DNA from: Accumulibacter sp.
GTDB taxonomy: Bacteria; Pseudomonadota; Gammaproteobacteria; Burkholderiales; Rhodocyclaceae
Direction: 5' to 3'
Length of the DNA: 64,000 bases
Assembly: GCA_017302455.1 (NCBI GenBank)
Contig: JAFLDO010000002.1
Span: 1 to 64,000, forward strand
The translations under genes were made by a program, and so were the position numbers. Below the pieces are notes generated by a model. That model searched no databases. It was not told where the DNA came from and saw nothing but the letters and a program-made list of their open reading frames with translations. Every line of letters begins with the position of its first letter. Position 1 is the stretch's first letter. Below, piece by piece: positions 32,605 through 42,052 of the stretch.

Positions 32605-32626
32605 ATGACGATGAACGGAGGTCGGC

Positions 32627-32896
32627 ATGGTACGCGCGGAAACACCAATCCTCAACAAACTGGGCCTGCACGCCCGTGCCTCGGCCAAGCTGACGCAGCT
32701 TGCCAGCCGCTTCGCCAGCGAGGTCTGGATGGAGAAGGGCGAGCGCCGCATCAACGCGAAGAGCATCATGGGAGTGATGATGCTGGCGGCAGGAAAAGGG
32801 TCGACGGTGGTTGTCGAAACCGCCGGGGAAGACGAGCAGGCAGCCAACGAGGCGATCCTCGAGCTGATCGCCGACAAGTTCGGCGAGGCGGAGTGA
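32627..32896 (+). CDS. ptsH: Phosphocarrier protein HPr
   Basis: An 89-residue HPr. His15 sits in KLGLHARASAKL and accepts phosphate from EI; Ser46 sits in INAKSIMGVMMLAAGKG, the position phosphorylated by HPr kinase where that enzyme is present. Length and motif spacing are canonical. GGAGG precedes the ATG. Second gene of the EIIA-HPr-EI set, with ptsI 10 bp downstream. Confidence 0.95.
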   Translation: MVRAETPILNKLGLHARASAKLTQLASRFASEVWMEKGERRINAKSIMGVMMLAAGKGSTVVVETAGEDEQAANEAILELIADKFGEAE

Positions 32897-32906
32897 GTAC
32901 AAGATC

Positions 32907-34649
32907 ATGAGCTTCACGCTGCACGGGCTACCGGTTTCCGGTGGTATCGCGATCGGTCAGGCACACCTCATGTCGCACGCGACCCTCGAGGTGTCGCATC
33001 TGGTCATCGCCCCACGTCTGGTGGACAAGGAGGTTGCCCGTTTCGAGGCGGCACTGGCGCGCGTGCGCGAGGAGTTCGCCAGCCTCAAGGAGCGCATGCA
33101 GCACGCGTCTACCGAGTTCGGAGCTTTCATCGATCTGCATACGATGATCCTGGCCGACCCGGAGCTGGCAGAGACGCCCAAGCAGCTGATCCGGGAGCGG
33201 CGCTGCAATGCCGAATGGGCCCTGGTCCAGCAGATGGAACTCCTCGTCGGGCAGTTCGAGCGCTTTGACGATCAGTACCTGCGCGAGCGCAGCTACGATG
33301 TGCGCCAGGTCGTCGAGCGGGTGATCAAGGAACTCGTCGGTCAGCCGGGCCGGATGTCGCTACGCACCGGCAAGGGCATCAAGGAAGAGAATCTGATCGT
33401 CGTCGCGCATGACCTTTCGCCGGCCGACGTCATTGCCTACAAGGAGCACCATTTCGCCGCCTTCGTCACCGATGTCGGCGGTTCGACGTCGCATACGGCC
33501 ATCCTGGCGCGCAGCCTGCGCATTCCGGCCGTGCTGGGTCTGCTCAACGCTCGGCAGTTGATTCGCGACAAGGAAGTGCTGATCGTCGACGGCACGCGCG
33601 GTGTGTTGATCGTCAACCCCGATGTGCGCGTGCTCGAGGAGTTTCGACTGCGCAAGAGCCAGATCGAACTCGAGCGCAGCAAGCTCAGGCGTCTCAAGTC
33701 CGGCAGGTCGGCAACGCTCGACGGCGTCGATATCGATCTGCACGCCAACATCGAGTTGCCCGGCGATGTGGCCAATGCGCTCGACGGCGGTGCCGAAGGC
33801 ATCGGCCTGTTCCGGACCGAGTTCCTTTTTCTCGATCGCGGTGACATGCCGACTGAGGACGAGCAGTTCGAGGCTTACCGGACCGTGGTCAAGGGGATGG
33901 CCGGCCGGCCGGTCACCATCCGCACCTTCGACCTCGGTTACGACAAGGATCTGCATCCGGAGAAGGTTCAGGGTGATCGCCTGCAGAGCAATCCGGCGCT
34001 CGGGCTGCGCGCCATCCGGCTGTCGCTGGCCGAGCCGAAGATGTTTCAGACGCAGTTGCGGGCGATCCTGCGCGCGTCGAAGTACGGCAAGATCAAGCTG
34101 TTGATTCCGATGCTCTCGCAGGCGCACGAGATCGACCAGACGCTGGCCGCGATCGAGCGCGCCAAGTCCAGCCTGCGCGGCGAGCGAGTTGTCTTCGACG
34201 AGGCGATTCCTGTCGGCGCGATGATCGAGATTCCGGCAGCGGCGCTGGCCATCGGGCTGTTCCTGCGCCGCGTCCATTTCCTGTCCATAGGGACCAACGA
34301 CCTGATTCAGTACACGCTGGCGATCGATCGCAGCGACGAGCAGGTGGCGCACCTCTACGACCCGCTGCACCCCGCGGTGCTGATGCTGCTGGCGCATACG
34401 ATCGCCAGTGCAGAAAAAGTCAACATCCCGGTGTCGATCTGTGGCGAACTGGCCGGCGACCCTTTGCTGACACGCCTGCTTTTGGGCATGGGGCTGCGCC
34501 AGTTCTCGATGCACCCGGCGCAAGTCCTGCTGGTCAAGCAGAAGATCATGCAAAGCAACTGCGCGGAACTGGCCCCCATCGTTCGCCGCCTGCTGCGTCA
34601 CGAAGAGCCGGCAAAGATCCGTGAACAGCTCGAGAAGCTGAACGCCTGA
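32907..34649 (+). CDS. ptsI: PTS enzyme I (phosphoenolpyruvate-protein phosphotransferase)
   Basis: A 580-residue enzyme that takes phosphate from PEP and passes it to HPr. The phosphohistidine loop is [19 protein letters not shown] with His near 196. The PEP-binding TIM barrel has [29 protein letters not shown] (in parts), [25 protein letters not shown], and [17 protein letters not shown] followed by the catalytic Cys in [12 protein letters not shown]. Its stop shares one base with the metX start. Confidence 0.96.
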   Translation: MSFTLHGLPVSGGIAIGQAHLMSHATLEVSHLVIAPRLVDKEVARFEAALARVREEFASLKERMQHASTEFGAFIDLHTMILADPELAETPKQLIRERRCNAEWALVQQMELLVGQFERFDDQYLRERSYDVRQVVERVIKELVGQPGRMSLRTGKGIKEENLIVVAHDLSPADVIAYKEHHFAAFVTDVGGSTSHTAILARSLRIPAVLGLLNARQLIRDKEVLIVDGTRGVLIVNPDVRVLEEFRLRKSQIELERSKLRRLKSGRSATLDGVDIDLHANIELPGDVANALDGGAEGIGLFRTEFLFLDRGDMPTEDEQFEAYRTVVKGMAGRPVTIRTFDLGYDKDLHPEKVQGDRLQSNPALGLRAIRLSLAEPKMFQTQLRAILRASKYGKIKLLIPMLSQAHEIDQTLAAIERAKSSLRGERVVFDEAIPVGAMIEIPAAALAIGLFLRRVHFLSIGTNDLIQYTLAIDRSDEQVAHLYDPLHPAVLMLLAHTIASAEKVNIPVSICGELAGDPLLTRLLLGMGLRQFSMHPAQVLLVKQKIMQSNCAELAPIVRRLLRHEEPAKIREQLEKLNA

Positions 34650-35776
34650 TGTCGCAAGAGACTTCCATCGGCGTCGTTGCGCCATCCAGAGTTAACTTCG
34701 ACGAGTCGCTGACGCTCAAGAGCGGTGCCGTGTTGCCCGGCTTCGCCCTGACCTTCGAAACCTACGGCACGCTCAATGCCCAGCGCTCCAACGCGGTTCT
34801 CGTCTGTCACGCGCTCTCCGGCAGTCACCACGTGGCCGGCTCCTATGCGGACGATCCGGAGAACATCGGTTGGTGGGACAACCTCGTTGGTCCGGGCAAG
34901 CCACTCGATACCGGCAAGTTCTTCGTCGTCGGTGTCAACAACCTCGGCGGTTGCTACGGGTCGACCGGTCCGCTGTCGACCAACCCGGAAACCGGCAAGC
35001 GCTACGGTGCCGATTTTCCGCTGGTCACAGTCGAAGACTGGGTCGCGGCGCAGGCCAGGCTCGCCGACCATCTGGGGATCCAGACCTGGGCGGCGGTCAT
35101 CGGGGGCAGTCTCGGAGGCATGCAGGCGATCGAATGGTCGCTGCAGTTTCCTGATCGCATCCGGCACGCCATGGTGATTGCGTCGGCCCCCAAGCTGTCG
35201 GCTCAGAACATTGCCTTCAACGAGGTGGCACGCCAGGCGATTCTCTCCGATCCCGATTTTCACGGGGGCTACTACGCCGACCATGGCGTCGTTCCGACCA
35301 GGGGCCTTCGTCTCGCGCGTATGGTCGGCCACATCACCTATTTGTCCGACAGCCAGATGGCCGAGAAATTCGGTCGTCAGTTGCGCCATGGCGAGCACAA
35401 GTTCAGCTACGACGTCGATTTCGAAATCGAGTCCTACCTGCGCTACCAAGGCAAGAAGTTTGCCGGCTTCTTCGACGCCAATACTTATCTCATGATGACC
35501 AAGGCGCTCGACTACTTCGATCCCGCCTACGACTACGACGGCAATCTGGCGGCGGCGTTCGTGCGCGCCCGGGCCAGCTTCTTCGTCGCCAGCTTTTCGA
35601 CCGACTGGCGCTTCGCGCCGGCGCGCTCGCGGGAGATCGTCTTTGCGCTACTGCACAACCGGTTGCACGTTGTCTACGCGGAGATCGACTGCGGCGCCGG
35701 CCACGATTCCTTTCTGCTCGACGACCGGCACTACCATGCACTCCTGCGCGCCTACCTGGAGAACATTGCCGTATGA
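34649..35776 (+). CDS. metX: Homoserine O-acyltransferase
   Basis: A 375-residue alpha/beta hydrolase that acylates homoserine at the start of methionine synthesis. It shows [26 protein letters not shown] (in parts), the nucleophile elbow [27 protein letters not shown], and the charge-relay Asp and His near [13 protein letters not shown]. Whether it uses acetyl- or succinyl-CoA cannot be told reliably by eye; many proteobacterial MetX proteins use succinyl-CoA. Start ATG overlaps the ptsI stop; the stop overlaps metW (ATGA). Confidence 0.93.
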   Translation: MSQETSIGVVAPSRVNFDESLTLKSGAVLPGFALTFETYGTLNAQRSNAVLVCHALSGSHHVAGSYADDPENIGWWDNLVGPGKPLDTGKFFVVGVNNLGGCYGSTGPLSTNPETGKRYGADFPLVTVEDWVAAQARLADHLGIQTWAAVIGGSLGGMQAIEWSLQFPDRIRHAMVIASAPKLSAQNIAFNEVARQAILSDPDFHGGYYADHGVVPTRGLRLARMVGHITYLSDSQMAEKFGRQLRHGEHKFSYDVDFEIESYLRYQGKKFAGFFDANTYLMMTKALDYFDPAYDYDGNLAAAFVRARASFFVASFSTDWRFAPARSREIVFALLHNRLHVVYAEIDCGAGHDSFLLDDRHYHALLRAYLENIAV

Positions 35777-36393
35777 CCGAGCATGAAAGGCGAGCCAGGG
35801 CCGAGCAGCGAGAGCGTTTTGATTTCGCCGTGATCGCCGGCTGGATTCCACCCGGCGAGCGTGTTCTCGATCTTGGTTGCGGTGACGGTCGCCTCCTGCG
35901 CTACCTGAACGAGACGCGGGACGTCTCGGGCTACGGCGTCGAAATCGATCACGAAAGCATTCTCGGTTGTATCCGCAACGGTATCGACGTGATCCAGATG
36001 GACATCGAGTGTGGCCTTTCCGGGTTCGAGGATCAGTCGTTCAACCATGTGATCATCTCGCAGGCGCTGCAGACCATGCACGCCACGGAGCGCATCCTCA
36101 CCGAGATGCTGCGTGTTGCGGAAGAGGCCGTGGTCAGCTTCCCGAACTTCGCCTACCGTGCCAATCGCGCGGCGATTGCCAACGGGCACATGCCGGTCTC
36201 GGAGGATCTGCCTTACGACTGGTTCGATACGCCGAACGTACGCTTCTTCACGATCGTCGATTTCGAGAACCTGTGTGCCCGCCTCGCGATCGAGATCCGC
36301 GAGCGCCTGGCTTTCGACGAGGCCGGGCAGGAAGTGTCGGATGACCCCAATTTGAATGGCAGCTTGGCGTTTTACCGTCTGGGTCGGGGTTAA
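35773..36393 (+). CDS. metW: MetW, methionine-biosynthesis methyltransferase-like protein
   Basis: A 206-residue protein with a SAM-methyltransferase fold: [18 protein letters not shown] near residue 30, [31 protein letters not shown], and [38 protein letters not shown] (seen in parts). MetW is the constant partner of MetX in proteobacteria, and in several species supports homoserine acyltransferase activity. Coupled to metX by an ATGA overlap. Confidence 0.94.
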   Translation: MTEHERRARAEQRERFDFAVIAGWIPPGERVLDLGCGDGRLLRYLNETRDVSGYGVEIDHESILGCIRNGIDVIQMDIECGLSGFEDQSFNHVIISQALQTMHATERILTEMLRVAEEAVVSFPNFAYRANRAAIANGHMPVSEDLPYDWFDTPNVRFFTIVDFENLCARLAIEIRERLAFDEAGQEVSDDPNLNGSLAFYRLGRG

Positions 36394-36397
36394 TTCG

Positions 36398-37915
36398 GTG
36401 TTATCGCTGGGTAGGGTGCACCGCCTCGCGGCGGTACTGCTCATGGGTTTTGCTTCCGGCTTGCCACTGGCGCTGACTGGACAGGCTCTTCAGGCTTGGC
36501 TGACGATAGACGGAGTTAACATTGCCACCATCGGGTTTTTCGGACTGGTAGGCATTCCGTACACCTTCAAGTTTCTTTGGGCGCCTCTGATGGATCGCTT
36601 CGAGCCGCCGTGGCTGGGACGCCGGCGCGGGTGGTTGGTGCTATCGCAGTTGTCGTTGGCAGCTACGCTGTGCTTTATGTCCACCTTGTCGCCGAGCGCA
36701 CAGCCTGTCCTTTTTGGCCAATGGGCTGTGCTACTGGCTTTCCTTTCCGCCTCGCAGGACGTCGTGGTCGATGCCTATCGGGCTGATCTTCTGCTCGACA
36801 AGGCCGAGCATGGGCCGGGTGCATCCATGCACGTGTTTGGTTATCGCCTGGCGATGATTCTTTCCGGCGGTATAGCGCTAATCTGGGCTGATCAGTGGCA
36901 ATCTTGGGCCCGGGTGTATGCCGTGATGGGCGGCGTCATGGTCGGCGCAGCTGCTGCTTCACTTGTCTTCTTGCCACGGGTCAGAGGCACATCAAAGGCA
37001 CTGACATCCAGCGGTTGGGCTGAAATCTCCGGCTTTCTTGCTATGCTGGCAGGCGCCTTTGCTGGCTACTATATGGCGCGCAACCTACTCATTGTCTTCG
37101 GTCTTGAACCGGATAGTGGCAACCACTGGGTTCAGCTATTCTTCGTTATGAGCGAGATCGCCGCGGCGCTGCCGCTCGCTTGGTGGTTTGCTCGGTTGGT
37201 TCGTTTTGAAACTCTCAATGCATCACTGGCGAGTTATTTTTCCCAGCCTGGTGCGACGCTTTTTCTCTTGCTCATCATTCTTTACAAGCTTGGCGATGCG
37301 TTTGCCGGCAGTCTAACCACGGCTTTTCTCATCAAGGGGTTAGCGTTTACGCAAGCTGAGGTGGGTATCGCCAACAAGATCATTGGGATCTGGCTGACGA
37401 TTTTTGGTGCACTCCTCGGCGGTGTGCTAATGATACGCCTCCGCCTGTATCGAGCCCTGCTCGTGTTCGGCGTTCTCCAGTTGTTGTCGAATTTTGGCTT
37501 CTATTTCATAGCCATACTCGGCAAAGGTGCTTGGGGGAGCGTTGAGACACCGCCATTCGACTGGGTTATCGTTTCTCTGGACCACGCCGCCTCGCTAGAC
37601 TTCCTGCTACTGGCGGTGGTGGCGGCGGAAAATATTAGCGGCGGCATGGGCACCGTGGCGTTCGTTGCTTTGCTAATGGCATTGTGCAATCATCGGTTTA
37701 CCGCGACGCACTACGCGCTCCTTTCGGCGTTGGCTGCTGTGGGGCGTATCTACGTCAGCCCGGTAGCTGGCGTGCTGACCGAAACAATTGGCTGGCAGGC
37801 CTTCTATTTGTTCTCGGTAGTGGTGGCCCTTCCCGGAGTTCTGATGGTCTGGTGGATGCGCAGGCATTTGCTTGCACTTGCTGAGGTTGGGCCGGCCAAT
37901 GCTGAAATTGACTGA
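36398..37915 (+). CDS. ampG: AmpG-type muropeptide permease (MFS)
   Basis: A 505-residue integral membrane protein with about 12-14 hydrophobic segments. AmpG signatures: LLMGFASGLPLALTGQALQAWLT, GIPYTFKFLWAPLMDRFEPPWLGRRRGWL (in parts), FLSASQDVVVDAYRADLL and LYKLGDAFAGSLTTAFLIKGLAFT. It imports GlcNAc-anhydromuramyl peptides for cell-wall recycling and for sensing beta-lactam damage. The first clean start is GTG at 36398, four bases past the metW stop. By eye the codons are richer in A/T than those of the flanking genes, a hint of separate ancestry. Its 3' end overlaps the glycosylase gene by 17 bp. Confidence 0.9.
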   Translation: MLSLGRVHRLAAVLLMGFASGLPLALTGQALQAWLTIDGVNIATIGFFGLVGIPYTFKFLWAPLMDRFEPPWLGRRRGWLVLSQLSLAATLCFMSTLSPSAQPVLFGQWAVLLAFLSASQDVVVDAYRADLLLDKAEHGPGASMHVFGYRLAMILSGGIALIWADQWQSWARVYAVMGGVMVGAAAASLVFLPRVRGTSKALTSSGWAEISGFLAMLAGAFAGYYMARNLLIVFGLEPDSGNHWVQLFFVMSEIAAALPLAWWFARLVRFETLNASLASYFSQPGATLFLLLIILYKLGDAFAGSLTTAFLIKGLAFTQAEVGIANKIIGIWLTIFGALLGGVLMIRLRLYRALLVFGVLQLLSNFGFYFIAILGKGAWGSVETPPFDWVIVSLDHAASLDFLLLAVVAAENISGGMGTVAFVALLMALCNHRFTATHYALLSALAAVGRIYVSPVAGVLTETIGWQAFYLFSVVVALPGVLMVWWMRRHLLALAEVGPANAEID

Positions 37916-38636
37916 CCCTCCGGTCGTTACGGAACTTATTGCCGCCGCGCGGTTGCTCTCGGGAAGACTCGCGACGCTGCGCTTCTCGCCGCCGGTGAGC
38001 CACGTGTACAACCCCCTGACCTACGCCTGGGCGGCGCATGAGGCCTACTTGCGCCGTTACGCGGCAAGCCGCAGGAGAGTGTTGTTTCTCGGTATGAATC
38101 CCGGCCCCTTCGGAATGGTTCAGTGCGGCGTGCCGTTCGGTGAGATCGCCGCGGTGCGTGACTGGCTGGGGATCGAGTGTGCGGTGCGGCAACCCGCAGT
38201 CGAGAATCCCGCGCGGCCGATCGAAGGCTTCGCCTGCTTGCGTTCGGAGGTCAGCGGGCGTCGCTTGTGGGGACTCTTTCAGGAGCGTTTCGGCAGCGCC
38301 GATGCCTTTTTTGTCGAGCATTTCGTTGCCAACTACTGCCCCCTGGCTTTTTTCAACCACGCCCGCAATGTGACCCCGGACAAGCTGCCGGCAGCCGAGG
38401 CGGCGCCGCTGCATGCGGCCTGCGACGCGCATCTGCGAGCCATCGTCGCCGCTTTGCAGCCGGAATGGGTGATTGGCGTGGGCAGCTTCGCCGAAGCGCG
38501 AGCGGTCGCTGCCCTGGCCGGAACAAGGGTCAGAACGGGGCGAGTGCTGCACCCTAGTCCGGCGAGTCCTATTGCCAACCGCGGCTGGGCCGAAGCCGCA
38601 ACCAGGCAACTTCGGGCGCTCGACGTTTGGGAGTGA
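37899..38636 (+). CDS. SMUG1-type uracil-DNA glycosylase
   Basis: A 245-residue base-excision enzyme. It has SHVYNPLTYAWAAHEAYLRRY, then the active-site loop LGMNPGPFGMVQCGVPFG (GMNPGP is the SMUG1 signature, MVQ typical of bacterial members), and the C-terminal HPSPASPIANRGW with the catalytic-pocket His. SMUG enzymes remove uracil and oxidised pyrimidines; the exact preference here is unknown. Start ATG at 37899 inside the end of ampG. Confidence 0.88.
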   Translation: MLKLTDPPVVTELIAAARLLSGRLATLRFSPPVSHVYNPLTYAWAAHEAYLRRYAASRRRVLFLGMNPGPFGMVQCGVPFGEIAAVRDWLGIECAVRQPAVENPARPIEGFACLRSEVSGRRLWGLFQERFGSADAFFVEHFVANYCPLAFFNHARNVTPDKLPAAEAAPLHAACDAHLRAIVAALQPEWVIGVGSFAEARAVAALAGTRVRTGRVLHPSPASPIANRGWAEAATRQLRALDVWE

Positions 38637-38690
38637 TGTCGCGGCAGTACGTCCTCGCCGCGGCTGTTCGCCAGACGGCCAGAGCGGCCG

Positions 38691-39011
38691 CTATGGGCGT
38701 GGCGACAGACCGAGGGCGAACAGTTCCCGGCGCAGCATGCGCCAAGTCCGCCAAGCCAGGAAACCACGTTTTGTCCATCGCCAGAGGCGGCTCGGCTTCA
38801 ACACGACCAGTATGGCCACCGCGGCGGTGACTACTTCCGGGTGCTGTCCGAGATAGTCGCGTCCCTTGCGCACGGCGGCGAGGGCGCGGTCGACGCTGTG
38901 CAGGGTGTCGCCTACCGGCTGCAGCTGCTGTTCGAGGAGTTGGCGTTGCATGCTGATGCGCTCGAGCAAGCGGCCGCGCTCGACGGCCAGATCAATCAGT
39001 TCTTGATTCAT
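38691..39011 (-). CDS. YqjK-like protein
   Basis: A 106-residue protein: MNQELIDLAVERGRLLERISMQR, a coiled region, then one hydrophobic helix (VVTAAVAILVVLK) and a basic tail RLWRWTKRGFLAWRTW. This is the YqjK pattern. It forms, with YqjE and YqjD just upstream on the same strand, the yqjDEK set of small membrane proteins linked to stress and ribosome or membrane association in E. coli; the actual role is uncertain. Its start overlaps the yqjE 3' end by 20 bp. Confidence 0.75.
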   Translation of the reverse strand: MNQELIDLAVERGRLLERISMQRQLLEQQLQPVGDTLHSVDRALAAVRKGRDYLGQHPEVVTAAVAILVVLKPSRLWRWTKRGFLAWRTWRMLRRELFALGLSPRP

Positions 39012-39399
39012 TGCGGGCAGCCGCTTTCAGCTGGCTCAGGTCGGCGCCGAACTCGGCCATGCTCGCCGAGAACATGCGGTCAGGGCGGCGTACGGCACGT
39101 TGGAGGCCGACGTAAGCGACGCCGGCAACGGCGAAGAAGAGCACGCAGAAACCGCCGAGGACGGCCGCCCGTTGCTCCCAGAACGAGACGACCAGCAAGG
39201 CGACGCCCAGGATCGTGCCGAGCGCCAGGCAGAACGCGAGGAGCTGCGAAACGAGCAGCAGGTGGACGGCCCGCAGCTTCTCCTCCTTGATTTCATTGCC
39301 GAGGAGTTCAAGCCGAGTCCGTCCGGCAGTCAGCAGCGTTGCCGCGCTGTTCCTGGCGGCGGCGAACAGGCCGCTGCTGCTGCCGGAAGCTGCGCTCAT
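38992..39399 (-). CDS. YqjE-like (phage-holin-3-6 family) membrane protein
   Basis: A 135-residue protein with a soluble helical N-terminus (LFAAARNSAATLLTAGRTRLELLGNEIKEEK) and two membrane helices (LLLVSQLLAFCLALGTILGVALLVV; AAVLGGFCVLFFAVAGVAYVGL), as in YqjE proteins. Middle gene of the yqjD-yqjE-yqjK set on the minus strand; the yqjD stop is 15 bp upstream. Confidence 0.8.
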   Translation of the reverse strand: MSAASGSSSGLFAAARNSAATLLTAGRTRLELLGNEIKEEKLRAVHLLLVSQLLAFCLALGTILGVALLVVSFWEQRAAVLGGFCVLFFAVAGVAYVGLQRAVRRPDRMFSASMAEFGADLSQLKAAARNESRTD

Positions 39400-39414
39400 C
39401 GAGTAGCGGGCAGC

Positions 39415-39735
39415 TTAGCGGCGACCGATGATGACGCCAAGCAGCAGACCGACGGCGGCGGCAACGCCGACCGCGCGCCACGGATTGTCGTGCACGAAAT
39501 CATCGGTGGCGCGCGCCGCGGCTTTGGTTCTATCGACCAGTGCGGCTTCGGCATCAGCCAGGCGGAGCTTGGCATCGCGCAAACGCTCGCCAATGCGTTC
39601 GCGCAGATCGCCCATTTTTTCGCCGGCAACACCGGCGGTCGCGCGCAGGATTTCCTCCGCGTCTGCGACGACGACCTTCATGTCGGAGACGAGTTTTTGC
39701 TTGTTCGCGTTGGAGAGTTCGGTAACTTCGGACAT
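39415..39735 (-). CDS. DUF883/YqjD-ElaB family membrane-anchored protein
   Basis: A 106-residue protein: a long amphipathic helix (KQKLVSDMKVVVADAEEILRATAG, then GERLRDAKLRLADAEAALVDRTKAAARATDDFVHDNPWRAVG), and a C-terminal membrane helix AVGLLLGVIIGRR. That architecture defines the YqjD/ElaB/YgaM family, which in E. coli binds ribosomes at the membrane in stationary phase. Start ATG at 39735 after GAGG. Promoter candidate at 39813-39839. Confidence 0.88.
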   Translation of the reverse strand: MSEVTELSNANKQKLVSDMKVVVADAEEILRATAGVAGEKMGDLRERIGERLRDAKLRLADAEAALVDRTKAAARATDDFVHDNPWRAVGVAAAVGLLLGVIIGRR

Positions 39736-39812
39736 GATGGACCTCACAGTGGAAGGTGATGACAAGAAGATCAATGGTGCAGCACCAGAGAAGCTTTCGA
39801 CGAGATGATCAG

Positions 39813-39839
39813 ATTATAGAAATCCCGAGCCAAGATCAA
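39813..39839 (-). promoter_or_regulatory. Candidate sigma70-like promoter for the yqjDEK set
   Basis: On the minus strand TTGATC (39839-39834) is followed after 15 bp by a perfect TATAAT (39818-39813), about 78 bp upstream of the yqjD start. The spacing is short, so the -10 box is the stronger part of the call. Confidence 0.5.
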
Positions 39840-39874
39840 TGCAAACAACGAGGGCCCCTGTCGCAAAGTGACGT

Positions 39875-40675
39875 TCACTCGCCGCGGTCGGTTTCCAGGT
39901 CGTACTCGTAGTCGATGGTCAGTGGTGCGTGGTCACTGAAGCGCTGTTCCTTGTAGACGGCTGCGTGTCTCGCCGTGGCGGCAATGGCTGGAGTCGCCAA
40001 CTGGTAGTCGAGCCGCCAGCCCACGTTCTTCGCCCAGGCCTGGCCTCGATTCGACCACCAGGTGTAGGATTCCTCGGTGCTTTCCGGATGCAGTCTGCGG
40101 TACACATCGCACCAGCCCCCTTCGTTGAGCAGGCGGCTGACCCAGGCGCGTTCTTCAGGCAGAAAACCCGAGTTCCGGCGATTGCTTCGCCAGTTTTTGA
40201 GGTCGATTTCCTGATGGGCGATGTTCCAGTCACCACAGACGACGACGTCGCGTCCGCTGGCCGCCAGCTCAAGCAGGTGCGGGTAGATGAGCGCCATGAA
40301 CCGGAACTTGGCCTCCTGTCGCTGCTCGGAACTTGAGCCCGACGGCTGGTAGAGGCAGACAACCGACAGGGCGCCGAAATCGGCGCGCAGGTAACGCCCT
40401 TCACGGTCGAACTCGGGGCTTCCCAGCACATCCACCACCCGGTCCGGTTTCTTCCGGCACCAGAGGCCGACGCCACTGTAGCCTTTGTTCTCGGCGTAGC
40501 GGTAGTAGGTGTGCAGGCCGTCAGGCTTGTGCATCTCATCGCCGAGATCGGCGTGCTGGGCCTTGAGTTCCTGCAAGCAGATGATGTGGGCATTCTGGGC
40601 GACCGACCACGAGTAAAGGCCCTTGCGCCATGCCGAACGAATACCATTGAGGTTGAGGGTGATGATGCGTAACAT
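39875..40675 (-). CDS. xthA: Exodeoxyribonuclease III / AP endonuclease
   Basis: A 266-residue metal-dependent nuclease of the exonuclease III family, which cuts at abasic sites in base-excision repair. Motifs: ITLNLNGIRSAWRKG, CLQELKAQ (metal Glu), VVCGDWNIAHQEIDL (Asp-Asn), WRLDYQLAT, and FSDHAPLTIDY with the catalytic Asp-His. Divergent from pyrE, 44 bp apart. Functionally akin to the glycosylase gene 1.2 kb away, though not in the same operon. Confidence 0.94.
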   Translation of the reverse strand: MLRIITLNLNGIRSAWRKGLYSWSVAQNAHIICLQELKAQHADLGDEMHKPDGLHTYYRYAENKGYSGVGLWCRKKPDRVVDVLGSPEFDREGRYLRADFGALSVVCLYQPSGSSSEQRQEAKFRFMALIYPHLLELAASGRDVVVCGDWNIAHQEIDLKNWRSNRRNSGFLPEERAWVSRLLNEGGWCDVYRRLHPESTEESYTWWSNRGQAWAKNVGWRLDYQLATPAIAATARHAAVYKEQRFSDHAPLTIDYEYDLETDRGE

Positions 40676-40719
40676 AGGGGATTGTCGTTGGGCGAGCCTG
40701 CGTCGGGAAGCGGATTTTT

Positions 40720-41370
40720 ATGGACTTTCGTCAGCAATTCATCGAGTTTGCGGTTGCGCAGGAGGTGCTTCGCTTTGGCGAGTTCAGGACCAAGGCCGGA
40801 CGCCTGTCGCCCTATTTCTTCAACGCCGGCCTGTTCAACAATGGTGCGGCGCTCGGGCGCTTGGCTGAATTCTACGCCAAGGCGATAGCCGGCAGCGGAA
40901 TCGCCATCGACGGCCTGTTCGGGCCCGCTTACAAGGGAATTCCGTTGGTTGCCGCGATCGCCGTTGCCCTGGCCAGGGCAGGCCGCAACTTTCCCTTCTC
41001 CTTCAATCGTAAAGAGGCGAAAGATCACGGCGAAGGGGGCAGCATGGTGGGGGCGCCGCTGGCCGGGCAGGTGCTGATCGTTGACGACGTGATCTCGGCC
41101 GGCACTTCGGTGCGTGAGTCGGTCGAGCTGATTCGCGCGGCTGGAGCGACGCCGTGCGGCGTAGTGATCGCTCTTGATCGCATGGAGCGGGGCCAGGGCG
41201 AGCTATCCGCGGTACAGGAGGTGGAGCAGAGTTTCGGCATTCCGGTGGTCGCGGTCGCCACACTCGACGACTTGCTGGCCTTTCTCCGGCAGAGCGTCGA
41301 TTTGCAAGAGAACGCGGCTGCTGTGGTCCGCTATCGCCAGGAATATGGTGTTGTTGCGCACGCTCGCTAG
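40720..41370 (+). CDS. pyrE: Orotate phosphoribosyltransferase
   Basis: A 216-residue enzyme making OMP from orotate and PRPP in pyrimidine synthesis. [19 protein letters not shown] is the conserved N-terminal part; [13 protein letters not shown] and [13 protein letters not shown] form the catalytic loop; [17 protein letters not shown] is the PRPP-binding motif. The length is normal. GGGAAGCG precedes the ATG. It overlaps the next gene by 26 bp. Confidence 0.96.
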   Translation: MDFRQQFIEFAVAQEVLRFGEFRTKAGRLSPYFFNAGLFNNGAALGRLAEFYAKAIAGSGIAIDGLFGPAYKGIPLVAAIAVALARAGRNFPFSFNRKEAKDHGEGGSMVGAPLAGQVLIVDDVISAGTSVRESVELIRAAGATPCGVVIALDRMERGQGELSAVQEVEQSFGIPVVAVATLDDLLAFLRQSVDLQENAAAVVRYRQEYGVVAHAR

Positions 41371-41980
41371 CCTTGGCGGGCTGCTTGTGGCGTTGGTCGG
41401 CCCGGGTGCGAGCTTCGCTGGCCCGCGCATCTATTGTTGCCACGACGATTCCGGGAAACAGGTGTGCGGCGACATTTTGCCGTCCGTTTGTTACGGGCGT
41501 GCCTATCGCGAGCTCGGCGACTCCGGCCGCACCTCACGCCTGGTTGACGCCCCGCTCACCGTCGAGCAACGCGCCCAGCGCGCGGCTGAGGAGCAGCGGC
41601 GCAAGGAGCAGGAACGCGTGCTCAATGAGCAGAGGCGAATGGATCAGGCGCTGCTCAACACCTACGCCAGCGAGAAGGATATCGAGATCATGCGCAGCCG
41701 GGCCGAGCGCGATCTCACGATGGCGATCAAGGCAGCCGAAGAGCGGATCGCGGAGATACGCAAGCAGCGCAAGAAGTTCGAGGACGAGGCGGAGTTCTAT
41801 CGCAATCGCCAGTTGCCAGCCGAGGTGGCCAAGGGTCTGCGCGATGCGGACTACGAGATCGGTGCGCAGGAGTCGGTGATCGAGTCGAAAAAGCGTGACC
41901 AGGAGACGATGCGCGCGAAGTACGACGAGGATCTGCGCCGCTTTCGCGATCTGTCCAAGCGACCGTCGGCGCGGCCCTGA
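41345..41980 (+). CDS. Secreted DUF4124-like protein with long coiled coil
   Basis: A 211-residue protein with a signal peptide ([25 protein letters not shown]). A short DUF4124-like module follows ([28 protein letters not shown], four Cys). Residues about 80-205 form an uninterrupted charged coiled coil ([49 protein letters not shown] in parts). It is probably periplasmic and envelope-related; its partner is unknown. The start lies inside pyrE after AGGA, so it is co-transcribed. Convergent with gatB. Confidence 0.72.
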   Translation: MVLLRTLASLGGLLVALVGPGASFAGPRIYCCHDDSGKQVCGDILPSVCYGRAYRELGDSGRTSRLVDAPLTVEQRAQRAAEEQRRKEQERVLNEQRRMDQALLNTYASEKDIEIMRSRAERDLTMAIKAAEERIAEIRKQRKKFEDEAEFYRNRQLPAEVAKGLRDADYEIGAQESVIESKKRDQETMRAKYDEDLRRFRDLSKRPSARP

Positions 41981-42052
41981 GGCCCTGGACGTCGGCAAAG
42001 CGCGGCGCGGGCTTGCCTCGTGCGCGGGCCTCGGCGCCCTGTCGGCGGGGAA

